A stretch of DNA of 64,000 nt from Rhodobacteraceae bacterium MED-G08 (GCA_002457055.1 NTKT01000012.1:1-64000), one strand, 5' to 3'; counted from the first letter of the stretch, positions 50,363 through 59,316 are shown. Translations and numbers: made by a program. Notes: generated by a model from the letters alone, not told the origin.

Positions 50363-51148
50363 TCACAACTTCAAAACCTGTCCATCTTTTGCCAAGTGGA
50401 TACCGTTTGGTAAACTATTTCCAATTATATCTAATTCAGCATCTGTTCTGTAAGGAGCATGGTGCGAAATTATAATCTGTCCACAATTTATATCTGAAAA
50501 GAATTCCACGCCCTGCTCAAGAGAGGAATGACCCCATCCAGTCTTTGATTTTAACTCTTCTTCGGTGAACATTCCGTCCCAGATCACAATATCAGCATTT
50601 TTCGAAAAGTTTTTTAACTCATCAGCCTGAGAAGTTGTAAATTCGTTGTCGCAAAGAAATACACATTTCTTATCGTCCTTTGTTACACTATACCCATAGC
50701 TTCCACCGGGGTGGTTTAACTTAATTGCTTCTATATTGAAACCCACGCTCAAAGTCCTCTGAGCTTCACTAAAATTTGAAAAGGTCACGTTATCTAAGTT
50801 ATCAAATATATCTAGGGGGAAAAAAACTCCAGAAAAGTAGCGTCTAATAATTTTGTTCAACTCTTCTGAGTCAACCAATGCGCTGGAAATAAAAGTCTTC
50901 GTCTCTGGCTTTAAAAGATATTTGTTGAACGCTAAACCCTGCAAATGATCGTGATGAAAATGACTGAAAAGAACTAGTATTTCTTTATTGGGATTCAAAA
51001 TCGCATTTTGGAACCCTGAGCCAGTATCAAAAAATATTTGAAATTCATCCGTAATTAGTTCAAAGCAGGTGGTATTCCCACCGTATTTCATCATTTCACT
51101 AGATGAAACTGGAATTGATCCTCGGCAGCCATGTGTAATGAGTCTCAT
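50363..51148 (-). CDS. Metallo-beta-lactamase-fold hydrolase (possible cyclic-nucleotide phosphodiesterase)
   Basis: 261 aa. The metal site 'FSHFHHDHLQGLAF' (H-x-H-x-D-H) plus 'LNHPGGSYGYSV', 'VFLCDNEF' and 'IISHHAP' are the MBL motifs. The order resembles small phosphodiesterase- or RNase Z-like MBL proteins. With a CNB protein fused in operon and a cyclase gene divergent, a cyclic-nucleotide phosphodiesterase role is attractive but unproven. Cytoplasmic. Confidence 0.82.
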   Translation of the reverse strand: MRLITHGCRGSIPVSSSEMMKYGGNTTCFELITDEFQIFFDTGSGFQNAILNPNKEILVLFSHFHHDHLQGLAFNKYLLKPETKTFISSALVDSEELNKIIRRYFSGVFFPLDIFDNLDNVTFSNFSEAQRTLSVGFNIEAIKLNHPGGSYGYSVTKDDKKCVFLCDNEFTTSQADELKNFSKNADIVIWDGMFTEEELKSKTGWGHSSLEQGVEFFSDINCGQIIISHHAPYRTDAELDIIGNSLPNGIHLAKDGQVLKL

Positions 51149-51406
51149 GACTGATACACGGGGTTTATTGAGAGAAGGGATGCTATTGATTTTTTATTTT
51201 CCATGCTCTGGATAGTATTCTAATTTTTCTGAAACCGTCAATCACATGTAAATCTGTTTGATTACAATTTAATCAATTTGTGAGCACGTTCCCTTATCTT
51301 ACTGAACTGTACATAAAAACACTCGAGTGCATTCAGTTTTTGTTGCAATCCATTATTTATGCAATCTATTGTACAGCAACTCTTTCTTACTTCTCAGGAT
51401 TTTTAT

Positions 51407-53161
51407 ATGGAACGGAAACTTTGCACTATACTGGCGTTAGATGTTGTCGGCTTTAGTAAAATGATGGCAACGGACGAGGACCAAACGTTAAAGGTTCTCA
51501 ATAGTAGACGGGAATTTATTGATGCATGCATTAACGAGCACGGGGGGAGTATTTTTAATACGGCAGGTGACAGTGTTTTGGCTGAATTCTCAAGTCCGGT
51601 CAGAGCTGTAGAGTGTGGAGTTCAAATACAGAACAAATCGATGGCCATTAATGCAGAGAGTGACGAAAAGGATCAGATGCGGTACCGAGTAGGCATTAAT
51701 ATTGGTGACGTTATGGTTTCTAATGACAATCTTTTTGGAGACGCGGTGAATATTGCAGCACGTCTGGAAGCTCAAGCAATAGCCGATGGAATTTGTATTT
51801 CAGATAACATTTATGATCTGGTAAATTTGAAAGTCAAAGTTTCCTATGAAGATGCAGGAGAATTAGAGTTAAAAAATATTGGTCGACCTATCAAGGCATA
51901 CAATGTATTGAAATGCAAAGGAGCGACAAGAGGCTTAAGAAGTGATGACGCAGAGCCGCAAGTTAAAATAGAGTCGGCAGAGCCTGGGTCATTGGCTGTG
52001 ATGTTGTTTAAAAATCTTAGTAGTGATGAAGATCAAGAATATTTTTGTGAAGGCTTTTCAGAGGATCTTATATCGGCATTTTCTAGGTTCAAAAAACTTA
52101 CAGTAATCGCCAGTAATGCAACCTTTGCTTACTCTGGCAAGGATAAGTCTCCCACCGTCGTGGGACAGGAGCTTGGCGTGCGATACATCTTAGATGGGAA
52201 AGTAAGGAAGATGGGTAAGAAAATGCGAATTTCTGCATCTCTTTTGTCCGCCGAAGATGGTACTACACTTTGGTCGCATAATTTTGACACTACACTGGAT
52301 GATATTTTTGATATTCAAGATGAATTAGTTGAAACAATTGTTTCAAACATTGTTGGTAATGTGGAAAGAGACCAAGTTAAAAAATTGGCAAATAAAAAGC
52401 CAGAAAAAATGGAAGCATATGATTTAGTTTTGCAAGGTTTAGAATATCACCGTCGAAGTTCGGTCAGTGCGGAAAATAACAAGAAAGCTCTTAGCCTATT
52501 TACAAAAGCCACTGAAGTAGACCCAAACTATGCTAGAGCCCATGCTTGGAAAACTTGTTCTCTTGCCAATAATTCAGAATGGTTTCCGGATGATATGCCT
52601 GAAAATTGGATGAATGAGGCATTTTCATCTGTTAACAAGGCTATCGACCTCGACCCAAATGATCCCGAAGCACACAGAATATTAGGTGCAGTAAAACTTT
52701 TGTTTGAGGGTGATTTTGAAAAGGCGATATTTCATCATGAGAAAGCAATTGAGATATGTCCCAGTGATACTTATCACATTGCACGTTATGCGGTTTTACT
52801 TTGTTATTTGGGAGAGCCAGAAAAAGCAATGGAGCAGATTAAAAGGGCCATGAGAATTGATCCATTTTGCTCTGATTTAGTCCTTGAGACCGAAGGCTTA
52901 TGCAATTTTGTTTCCGGTGAGTTCGAAAGTGCTATCGCGAGTTTTAAAAAGATGCAGATAGAGACTAGAACAAGTCTCTTTTATACGGCAGCCTCCTTGA
53001 GAAAAATTGGAAAGTCTGAAGATGCTAAGAGAGTTTTAAAAGTTGCTCAAACTGAAAGTGGAATGGAGAATGAGAAATTTGTTGCATCACAGCTTTTCCA
53101 AAGAGAAAGTGATAAACGCTCTCTTGTGGGGGCTTTAGAAGAGATTCAGGCTAGTCTATAG
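51407..53161 (+). CDS. Class III adenylate cyclase with TolB-like and TPR domains
   Basis: 584 aa from ATG 51407 (AGGA upstream; ATG 51359 less likely). Cyclase domain about 3-170: 'CTILALDVVGFSKMMATDEDQTL', 'HGGSIFNTAGDSVLAEFSSPV', 'GDAVNIAARLEAQA'. Next a TolB-N/FlgO-like region ('SLAVMLFKNLSSDEDQEYFCEGFSEDLISAFSRFKKLTVIASNATFAYSG', about 200-330), then about five TPR units to the end. This architecture is common in alphaproteobacteria. The usual metal Asp pair is present, so cAMP synthesis is likely; the TPRs probably sense a partner. Divergent from the CNB/MBL pair. Confidence 0.9.
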   Translation: MERKLCTILALDVVGFSKMMATDEDQTLKVLNSRREFIDACINEHGGSIFNTAGDSVLAEFSSPVRAVECGVQIQNKSMAINAESDEKDQMRYRVGINIGDVMVSNDNLFGDAVNIAARLEAQAIADGICISDNIYDLVNLKVKVSYEDAGELELKNIGRPIKAYNVLKCKGATRGLRSDDAEPQVKIESAEPGSLAVMLFKNLSSDEDQEYFCEGFSEDLISAFSRFKKLTVIASNATFAYSGKDKSPTVVGQELGVRYILDGKVRKMGKKMRISASLLSAEDGTTLWSHNFDTTLDDIFDIQDELVETIVSNIVGNVERDQVKKLANKKPEKMEAYDLVLQGLEYHRRSSVSAENNKKALSLFTKATEVDPNYARAHAWKTCSLANNSEWFPDDMPENWMNEAFSSVNKAIDLDPNDPEAHRILGAVKLLFEGDFEKAIFHHEKAIEICPSDTYHIARYAVLLCYLGEPEKAMEQIKRAMRIDPFCSDLVLETEGLCNFVSGEFESAIASFKKMQIETRTSLFYTAASLRKIGKSEDAKRVLKVAQTESGMENEKFVASQLFQRESDKRSLVGALEEIQASL

Positions 53162-53224
53162 CTATTGTCAAAAACAACTGTTTATTGTGTGTTTAAACAA
53201 CCGGAGTTGATTTAACGAATTATT

Positions 53225-53377
53225 ATGATCTTTGCACTTTTTGGTATCATAGCAATTCTTCTAGTATTTATTGTGTTCTCTGCAGCAGGTCGCTCTGAGA
53301 GAACAAATAAATTCATTTGGCCTTTTGCCCTATGCTTTGTATCTTTCTTAGTCTTTTTAGGGTATTTAGCCAGCTGA
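53225..53377 (+). CDS. Small two-helix membrane protein
   Basis: 50 aa: helix 'IFALFGIIAILLVFIVFSAA', loop 'GRSERTNK', helix 'FIWPFALCFVSFLVFLGYLAS'. It ends one base before the convergent AEC gene's stop. The composition supports a real membrane hairpin protein, though the ribosome site is poor. Not recognised. Confidence 0.45.
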   Translation: MIFALFGIIAILLVFIVFSAAGRSERTNKFIWPFALCFVSFLVFLGYLAS

Positions 53378-53378
53378 A

Positions 53379-54263
53379 CTAAATCAATAAAAATGACAAA
53401 AGCACTGGCGTAGTGAAAGTTGTAAGGAAAGTGGAAATTACAACAAGACCTGCAACAGCTTCAGCGTCAGCACCATATTTTTCAGCCAGAAGATAAGATG
53501 TTACTGCAACGGGCATAGACATTTGAATGACCAAAACAGCAAAGGCTTCATAAGGCAGATTAAACTGATAACCAACTCCTATTCCTGCAATAATACCTAT
53601 CATGATTTTTGATAGACTTATGCCAAGTGTTTTAAAAGCTAAACGCGTTTTTAGCCGTGCGACTGCAACTCCTAAAGTGATCAGCATTAGGGGAATAGCC
53701 ATCTGCCCAATTAGGTCCAGTGCATTCGTGAGAATTTTTGGTGTCTCCCATTCATAAAACATGAATAAAAGTCCTAGTATTGTTGCTGGCACTAAAGGTT
53801 CTCTGAGTGGTTGCCTCAGAGAGCCAGTGCCAGAAACCACCCATAGACCAAATGTGAACGCCACAATACTTGTGAATGCAAAAACTATTACGGCATATCC
53901 CAAGCCATCTTGGCCAAACGCTAGAAAACACAGTGGTAAACCTAGGTTTCCGGTATTCCCGGAAATTAAAGGCATAAGAAAGGTACGCAAGTTTAGTTTG
54001 AAAATAAATGTAAATACTAAAGCTATTATACTCACTAATGCGTATGCTGCGCAAACTACGATTATCATTTCACTCAGAAACTGAGGGTTTATCGTATTCT
54101 GTGTTAGAGAGGTAAAAACTAAAGCTGGAACGGCTAAGGTCATTGCAAGCCGAGTAACAAACTCAACTCGATATTCGAAGCCAAACTTTACCCAGAAATA
54201 CCCTATTGCGGCCAGCAGAAATACGGGCGTGACGACCTCTAGAACTGTAAAAAAAATAATCAC
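53379..54263 (-). CDS. AEC-family transporter
   Basis: 294 aa, GTG start, about ten membrane helices: 'VVTPVFLLAAIGYFWVKFGFEY', 'SGNTGNLGLPLCFLAFG' (the conserved N-x-G--G-P), 'VPATILGLLFMFYEWETPKIL', 'QMSMPVAVTSYLLAEKYGADAEAVAGLVVISTFLTTFTTPVLL'. Auxin-efflux-carrier-like; substrate unknown. It shares fold but little sequence with the one at 40286. Confidence 0.9.
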   Translation of the reverse strand: MIIFFTVLEVVTPVFLLAAIGYFWVKFGFEYRVEFVTRLAMTLAVPALVFTSLTQNTINPQFLSEMIIVVCAAYALVSIIALVFTFIFKLNLRTFLMPLISGNTGNLGLPLCFLAFGQDGLGYAVIVFAFTSIVAFTFGLWVVSGTGSLRQPLREPLVPATILGLLFMFYEWETPKILTNALDLIGQMAIPLMLITLGVAVARLKTRLAFKTLGISLSKIMIGIIAGIGVGYQFNLPYEAFAVLVIQMSMPVAVTSYLLAEKYGADAEAVAGLVVISTFLTTFTTPVLLSFLLI

Positions 54264-54347
54264 ATGAAACTCAATCGCAATACTAAAGAAAAGTAACTAC
54301 AAACAAGTATTAGTAAAGTAAATCACGTTGGAGTTAAATAATCTTTT

Positions 54348-55265
54348 TTACATTATTGGAGGCGGTTTCCAGCGTTTCCCTGAGACTGCGTTTGTAATAA
54401 TTGCCAATAATAAAACGCTACCACCGATAAGAGTATTGTTAGAAGCAAGTTCTCCCAGAAAAAGCCAAACCCAAACTGGCCCAAGAACAACCTCAGCCAA
54501 AGACAATAAAGTTAAATCTGCTGCCGATAAAGCTTTGGAACCGATTGTATATAGTACAAGTCCACCACCAACTTGGAATATTCCCAGTGAAAATGATATG
54601 GCAATATCGTGAAAGGAGAGTGAAAGCGATTGTTTTAAAAACAAACAAATCAAAAAAGTAATAATTATTGCAAAACAGCCAGACAAAAATACTGAAGGAA
54701 GCATTTCATCATCTTTCCCCCATCTAAGTGTTACCGAGAAAATGGCAAACCCCATCGCAGAGCCTAATGCTGCAAGGCTTCCAATTAATGAAAATTGAGT
54801 GGATTGATCAGCAAACATGTATGCTATACCTCCCATTGCAACTATCACCGCACACCATGTCATTATCCGTACTTTTTCACCGAGAAATAGACTTGCTAGA
54901 ATAGCTGCAATGAATGGTGCTGTAGCAAATAAAAGCATTGCGTTTGCAACGGATGTTGTTTGAATAGCAAAAATGCCGCCAGCATAAGCTGCTACTAAAG
55001 ATAATCCTCCAATTATTTTTGGGGTTGTAAATAATTCCTTACTTACAAGTTTCGTTGAGCCCCCTCTAAGATGAATTACAGTATACAGAAGCAGAGTTAA
55101 ACTAATGGAGCGATAGAATAATATCTGCCATACGCCAGCGCCTTCAATAAGCCTTATTCCTAATCCTACAGTCGACCACAGCACACCTGCAAAAAAAACA
55201 AATATTAGGCTGTGTGTATAAGTATTTGACTTCAATAATACCAATAAAACACTCACTACTATCAC
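54348..55265 (-). CDS. EamA/DMT-family transporter
   Basis: 305 aa with ten membrane helices: 'FVFFAGVLWSTVGLGIRLIEGAGVWQILFYRSISLTLLL', 'SVANAMLLFATAPFIAAILASLFLGEKV', 'SAADLTLLSLAEVVLGPVWVWLFLGELASNNTLIGG'. Two EamA repeats. Substrate unknown. Possible alternative start downstream, since the first 15 residues precede the first strong helix. Confidence 0.9.
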   Translation of the reverse strand: MIVVSVLLVLLKSNTYTHSLIFVFFAGVLWSTVGLGIRLIEGAGVWQILFYRSISLTLLLYTVIHLRGGSTKLVSKELFTTPKIIGGLSLVAAYAGGIFAIQTTSVANAMLLFATAPFIAAILASLFLGEKVRIMTWCAVIVAMGGIAYMFADQSTQFSLIGSLAALGSAMGFAIFSVTLRWGKDDEMLPSVFLSGCFAIIITFLICLFLKQSLSLSFHDIAISFSLGIFQVGGGLVLYTIGSKALSAADLTLLSLAEVVLGPVWVWLFLGELASNNTLIGGSVLLLAIITNAVSGKRWKPPPIM

Positions 55266-55397
55266 TTCTAATTAGCTTTGATATATTGCAGGAAAGCATC
55301 AGCTGTACATTTATGTCCACGACATTCGTTCGTCGTCTTTATTATAGATTTAAGACTTATAAATTTCTGCAGCTTTACTTATTATTGAAGGTCGCCA

Positions 55398-55898
55398 ATG
55401 AACTTAAATTCAAACCGTTTACTGATTGGTCATTTCGAAAGAAGCGATCTTGAACAATGGTTCTCAATAGAGAGTGACCCGGAGGTGCGCAAATACATAC
55501 TTGATGGATCTACTTTAAACAAAGAGCAATCACTAGCATATATTGATCAAAATATTGATAGTTATGCAAAATTCAATTTTGGCCGTTATACACTTCGTGA
55601 AAAAAAATCCTTAAGGCTAATTGGTATGTGCGGCTTCCTTAAAACTGAGATGGGGATCGACTTTGGATATCGGCTGTCAAAAGATATATGGGGCTGTGGG
55701 TTGGGGTTCGAGGCGGCTAGTGTAGTTCTCAATTATGGTGTAGCCTCGATAGGTTTGAAGCACTGTGTGGCTGGCGTAATGCCCGGCAACTTAGCCTCAA
55801 TAAAAATCTTAGACAGATTAGGCTTTGTCTATCAAAAAGACGTCATTTTTGATGGTCTAACATATCACAAATATACATTCTCGGCAGATAAGAACTAA
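55398..55898 (+). CDS. GNAT acetyltransferase (RimJ/RimL-like)
   Basis: 166 aa. 'SNRLLIGHFERSDLEQWFSIESDPEVRKYILDG' is the usual start of RimJ/L-type GNATs; 'IDFGYRLSKDIWGCGLGFEAASVVLNYGVASIGLKHCVAGVMPGNLASIKILDRLGFVYQKD' contains the acetyl-CoA loop and the N-x-x-S-x-x-x-L-x-x-x-G-F motif. Modified target unknown (protein N-terminus or small molecule). Confidence 0.9.
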   Translation: MNLNSNRLLIGHFERSDLEQWFSIESDPEVRKYILDGSTLNKEQSLAYIDQNIDSYAKFNFGRYTLREKKSLRLIGMCGFLKTEMGIDFGYRLSKDIWGCGLGFEAASVVLNYGVASIGLKHCVAGVMPGNLASIKILDRLGFVYQKDVIFDGLTYHKYTFSADKN

Positions 55899-55912
55899 TG
55901 AATTAATTGTCT

Positions 55913-56101
55913 TCAGTTCAAGAGATAGCCCTTTGGCGGAAACAACAGATCATCATTTTTTCGATTATTTGGTTTTCTGCGTGCTGGTCGCCTAGGTAAT
56001 CCTAAACCTGTATTTATCATTTTTAAGTAATCACGATATGACATATTCATAAGTGGCTTGATTGGGCCTATGAAGTCTGGGTCTTGATCTGAATTGTGCA
56101 T
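55913..56101 (-). CDS. Small hypothetical protein
   Basis: 62 aa with a strong ribosome site (CGGAGG). Acidic start 'MHNSDQDPDFIGPIKPLMNMSYRDYLKMINTGLG' then a basic proline-rich tail 'LPRRPARRKPNNRKNDDLLFPPKGYLLN'. No family recognised. The good ribosome site is the best evidence that it is translated. Confidence 0.55.
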   Translation of the reverse strand: MHNSDQDPDFIGPIKPLMNMSYRDYLKMINTGLGLPRRPARRKPNNRKNDDLLFPPKGYLLN

Positions 56102-56230
56102 TTGATCCTCCGAAAATTATAGTGGAGCAAATCTTGTGCCATCCATTGACGGATCATCGTAAAATAATTTTGTTGTTAATCTGTGGCAAAAAATTAACTT
56201 TTTGAGCAGGATAATAGTTGGAAGGTAAAG

Positions 56231-56551
56231 TTATCTGTCCCAGTCAAGTCGAAAAAGTTTAGCCAGATTAGTAACGGCTAGCAAACCAAAAGCAGCACTA
56301 ACCATTTTTATGGTACCCGTTTCGACAAAATAAAGTATTGCACTCATGGATGATGCGGACAAAATGATGAGCATTAAATAAGTTGTTTGCTTCTGAATAT
56401 CCTCAGATTTTAAGATATTTGCACCACATTTTAGACAGTTTTCTAAGTATGTATCAAACCTATTATTGCATTCGATGCATTTAAATTTTTTGGGTTTTAT
56501 TTCCAAATTTTCACTATTTATTTTGATTTTTGACAAAAGAAATTTACACAA
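56231..56551 (-). CDS. Zinc-ribbon membrane protein
   Basis: 106 aa, TTG start. A four-cysteine zinc ribbon 'KCIECNNRFDTYLENCLKCGANIL' (C-x2-C ... C-x2-C, residues about 24-46) is followed by two membrane helices (about 58-76 and 80-97) and 'RLDWDR'. The arrangement suits a membrane-anchored cytoplasmic metal-binding module. It follows the gene at 56552 directly. Family not recognised. Confidence 0.65.
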   Translation of the reverse strand: MCKFLLSKIKINSENLEIKPKKFKCIECNNRFDTYLENCLKCGANILKSEDIQKQTTYLMLIILSASSMSAILYFVETGTIKMVSAAFGLLAVTNLAKLFRLDWDR

Positions 56552-56728
56552 TCACCGACGGATTAAGAAATCATTGCTAAGCACCGTACTTTCAGATGAA
56601 TTACTTTCAGGCTTTGCAATTCTATCGTACTCCATTTTGCGCACTTGTATTGCCCGAAACCACTGCTCAGTGGTATACATAAAGGCACCACTGCCATTTG
56701 CTTCTGTTTGGTAATCAGTTGAATGCAT
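56552..56728 (-). CDS. Small hypothetical protein
   Basis: 58 aa from the ATG at 56728 (AGGTTGGAGA-like ribosome site just upstream). 'HSTDYQTEANGSGAFMYTTEQWFRAIQVRKMEYDRIAKPESNSSESTVLSNDFLIRR': soluble, helical centre. Its stop adjoins the start of the zinc-ribbon gene, so they form a pair. Not recognised. Confidence 0.5.
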   Translation of the reverse strand: MHSTDYQTEANGSGAFMYTTEQWFRAIQVRKMEYDRIAKPESNSSESTVLSNDFLIRR

Positions 56729-56966
56729 TTTATATCTCCAAGTTACCAAGCAGTTGAGCACTATCTATGCCAACTTCACCCACTGAATTTAATTTTCGAA
56801 AATTTATTTACCCCCAGTAAGTGTCAAGCTTCGAGCTTATATTTTGAAATATTTAGTGAAATTATTTTTTATCCGTAAATTTGTAGAAATTTGGATCTAA
56901 ATTTCTCCCCATTCGGTCGTACATTTTATTAGTGAACAAAATTAGGTTATTTTTGGGTATATCAAA

Positions 56967-57827
56967 ATGAAACGACTTTATTACTTCGCTTTGACTTTAA
57001 TTATTGTCTTTTCGGTTCCACAAATTGGTAATTCTTCTGTCAGCGCAACCAATTTGCAGCAATGGCGAGAATTAATTTCAAGTTTGGATCCCAATTTTGC
57101 TAAGGATTTAGATTTTTTAGCCGAAAAAAACCAAGCAAAGTCAGGCTGGCAATCGAGCGAGCCTAAGCTAATTAAGAGAGCCCCAACTCTGATAAAGCCG
57201 GATTACCAGCAAGAGTTTGCTAATGTTCATAATTTTCAAAGTTCATTGATAAGTGAAGGCCCGAGAGAAAATAATTTAAATATTCACACTACTCGGTTGA
57301 AGCATGAATTTAGTAATACCATTGATATTCCGCATATAGAGGTTGAGAAAAAGTTTTATAATTATATTTCACTTCAAAATAATCTTTTAAAACCCAGTAC
57401 TGAGGACATTGCACCATCGCTACTTTTGGACGACTCTTTTCTATATCAAAACTATCCTGACGCTTTAAAGCCGGTAATTGCGCTTGTAAAAATTGGTGAT
57501 CAAAAATTACAACTATATGAAAGAGGAAAGTTTCTGAGCCAATGGGATATATCTTCAGCACGTCCTGGGAAAATTACACCTCGCGGGAGTTGGACGGCAA
57601 AATGGCTTTCAAGAAATCACAAGTCAAGCATTTATGACGGTGCTGAGATGCCTTACTCTGTATTTTTTAATGGTGATTATGCAATCCATGGTACGCGTCA
57701 GGTCAATAAATTAGGAGAACCGGCTTCCGCCGGTTGTATAAGATTACATCCTGAAAATGCAAAAATATTCTTTGAGCTTGCTAGACTTTATGGTGTTGAG
57801 AATACACTGGTTAAAATAGTTAACTGA
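56967..57827 (+). CDS. L,D-transpeptidase (YkuD domain)
   Basis: 286 aa with a signal peptide (about residues 1-24). A low-complexity, poorly conserved middle leads to the YkuD domain (about 168-285): 'ALVKIGDQKLQLYERGKFLSQWDISSAR', 'GDYAIHGTRQVNKLGEPASAGCIRLHPENAKIFFEL'. The His and the Cys of 'SAGCIRL' are the catalytic residues. Makes 3-3 crosslinks or attaches proteins to peptidoglycan in the periplasm. Monocistronic. Confidence 0.9.
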   Translation: MKRLYYFALTLIIVFSVPQIGNSSVSATNLQQWRELISSLDPNFAKDLDFLAEKNQAKSGWQSSEPKLIKRAPTLIKPDYQQEFANVHNFQSSLISEGPRENNLNIHTTRLKHEFSNTIDIPHIEVEKKFYNYISLQNNLLKPSTEDIAPSLLLDDSFLYQNYPDALKPVIALVKIGDQKLQLYERGKFLSQWDISSARPGKITPRGSWTAKWLSRNHKSSIYDGAEMPYSVFFNGDYAIHGTRQVNKLGEPASAGCIRLHPENAKIFFELARLYGVENTLVKIVN

Positions 57828-57833
57828 ATGGCT

Positions 57834-58070
57834 CTAGTTTAAAAAATCTCTTATATTTTCATAACCTGACATGCCAACGAACCAATAAGTCCAGACGATT
57901 GCAAAGAAAGCGGATATGAACCTGATTTTTCCACCCCAGATATATCTCCAATTTTCTTTTTTTAAATACTTGTAGTATTCAAAATCGTCCCAAACCTTAT
58001 AGGCAATGAAAAGACCTAAAAAGTAGACCCCAAATGAAAATAGCTTGGGCAGTATGTCATAAGCATCCAC
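57834..58070 (-). CDS. Small membrane protein
   Basis: 78 aa: helix 'LFSFGVYFLGLFIAYKVW', basic loop with 'YYKYLKKENWRYIWGGKIRF', helix 'ISAFFAIVWTYWFVG'. Aromatic-rich. Convergent with the L,D-transpeptidase gene, 6 bases apart. Not recognised. Confidence 0.5.
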   Translation of the reverse strand: MDAYDILPKLFSFGVYFLGLFIAYKVWDDFEYYKYLKKENWRYIWGGKIRFISAFFAIVWTYWFVGMSGYENIRDFLN

Positions 58071-58144
58071 CTTTAAATCATATCATAAATATCCAGAAAT
58101 TTAAATATTTTTATGCTAAACACTTTTAATCAGTCTAAGGACTC

Positions 58145-58444
58145 TTACTGCGATATAGAAATTACAGGCGTACATTTATACTGCGCCTGACGTTTTTGTG
58201 CTTCTTCAAATTTCTCTTGCCATTCAGGACCTGCGGGATCTTCTTTATACAAACCGTATGCAATTTCTGCTAAAGCACGATAGCTTTTGCACTTACGTGT
58301 AGAATCCCTTTCTTTTTGTTTGGCCTCAAAATACTTTGGAACATAATAATATGCAGCAGCACCAAGGGCCGAAACACTCAGGCAAAGTATAAGTGCAATT
58401 AAGATAATTTTTAGATTTCTTTTTAAAAAATTAATTATTTTCAT
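58145..58444 (-). CDS. Small membrane-anchored protein, paralogue of 59050-59316
   Basis: 99 aa with one N-terminal membrane helix (about 13-34) and a periplasmic or cytoplasmic helical tail. The tail shares with the 59050-59316 product 'YFEAKQKERDSTRKCKSYRALAEIAYGLYKEDPAGPEW...C-T': the pattern K-Q-K-x-R-D, a Cys, Y-R, Y, N/D-P-x-G-x-x-W and a final Cys-Thr. The two cysteines are shared. No family recognised. Confidence 0.6.
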   Translation of the reverse strand: MKIINFLKRNLKIILIALILCLSVSALGAAAYYYVPKYFEAKQKERDSTRKCKSYRALAEIAYGLYKEDPAGPEWQEKFEEAQKRQAQYKCTPVISISQ

Positions 58445-58510
58445 ATTCTATTAATTTTGCTCCACCTGTAATCCAGTCTCCTGGAGCATATTCAAAATAA
58501 GATGGGTGAA

Positions 58511-58720
58511 TTATTTATAAAATTCGCGCCTTGCTCCAAATGCGCTTACTCTTTTGCGCCAAGCTCTGTACGATCCCTTTTTCAGGTTTTCTCGCATAAG
58601 TTTTACGACATCTTTCTCTGCAAGACCATATTGTGCACTGATGTCTTTAAATGAAACGTGATCGGATAGTGCCATTTGCACAATCTCACTCAGCTCAGCC
58701 TCACTGTATCTTGCTTTCAT
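58511..58720 (-). CDS. DUF2805/TIGR03643 family protein
   Basis: 69 aa. 'YSEAELSEIVQMALSDHVSFKDISAQYGLAEKDVVKLMRENLKKGSYRAWRKRVS' is a close match to this family (E-I-V-x-M-A-L-S-D-H, helix-turn-helix-like, ending W-R-K-R). Probably a small DNA-binding or adaptor protein; role not established. A 19-bp palindrome lies about 46 bases upstream of its start. It sits between two paralogous small membrane-anchored protein genes. Confidence 0.85.
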   Translation of the reverse strand: MKARYSEAELSEIVQMALSDHVSFKDISAQYGLAEKDVVKLMRENLKKGSYRAWRKRVSAFGARREFYK

Positions 58721-58765
58721 ATTCTTTATTTGCTCACTTTATGTTGCTAATACTGACACGATTTA

Positions 58766-58784
58766 ATGCAAAATAATTTTGCAT
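58766..58784. promoter_or_regulatory. Perfect 19-bp palindrome, possible operator
   Basis: ATGCAAAAT-A-ATTTTGCAT, 9-bp arms around one central base, at -46 to -64 from the start of the DUF2805 gene. It is AT-rich, so chance is not excluded, but arms this long without mismatch fit a dimeric regulator. Confidence 0.4.
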
Positions 58785-58927
58785 CAAATAATTATCCAGA
58801 TTATCTTTTCGAATTCGCAAATTACAAATGCCTCTCTACCACTTAGCCTCAATTTAATTGAAATACAGTCTGTAATTATTTTATAGTGTGAACGGTGAGA
58901 ACTACTTCAGAGTTGGAAGGTATAGTT

Positions 58928-59041
58928 TTGAATTTGTATACCGCTTTAATATTAGCTTTAATGGCTACGTTGGTTATTTTTATTTTACAAATGTTTTCGA
59001 CACATGGACTTATGGGCCTTCAGATTGATTTTGGTTTCTGA
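58928..59041 (+). CDS. Very small membrane protein
   Basis: 37 aa, TTG start with GGAAGG seven bases before it. 'NLYTALILALMATLVIFILQMFSTHG' is one membrane helix; the tail is 'LMGLQIDFGF'. The ribosome site is better than chance, so translation is plausible. No partner known. Confidence 0.35.
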   Translation: MNLYTALILALMATLVIFILQMFSTHGLMGLQIDFGF

Positions 59042-59049
59042 TTTCAGTT

Positions 59050-59316
59050 TTATTTCTTGTTAATGTCTGTACACCCGAAGTCTTTCCTTAGACCTTCTGC
59101 TGCCATACTCTCTCGTACCCATTTCTTCCCATTAGGATTGAGAGCATAACTTTTCTCAGACTCAGTAAGCATCTGCCGATATTGCAAACAGCCCAAACTG
59201 CGATCTCTTTGTTTTTGTTTTTTTTCCAGATATGGCGGTAGGACAATAATTAGAGTAATGATAACGAGAATTATAACTATTCCTAAAATTATGTAGATAT
59301 ACTTCAAATGCTTCAC
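59050..59316 (-). CDS. Small membrane-anchored protein, paralogue of 58145-58444
   Basis: 88 aa. Helix 'YIYIILGIVIILVIITLIIVL', then 'PPYLEKKQKQRDRSLGCLQYRQMLTESEKSYALNPNGKKWVRESMAAEGLRKDFGCTDI'. It shares with 58145-58444 the shape given there. Probably diverged after a duplication around the DUF2805 gene. Not recognised. Confidence 0.6.
   Translation of the reverse strand: MKHLKYIYIILGIVIILVIITLIIVLPPYLEKKQKQRDRSLGCLQYRQMLTESEKSYALNPNGKKWVRESMAAEGLRKDFGCTDINKK

Noticed and set aside
53225-53377. Small frames in many gaps as genes
   Set aside because: Only those with a signal or membrane pattern or a ribosome site were kept; frames such as that at 15212 (17 codons) show neither.
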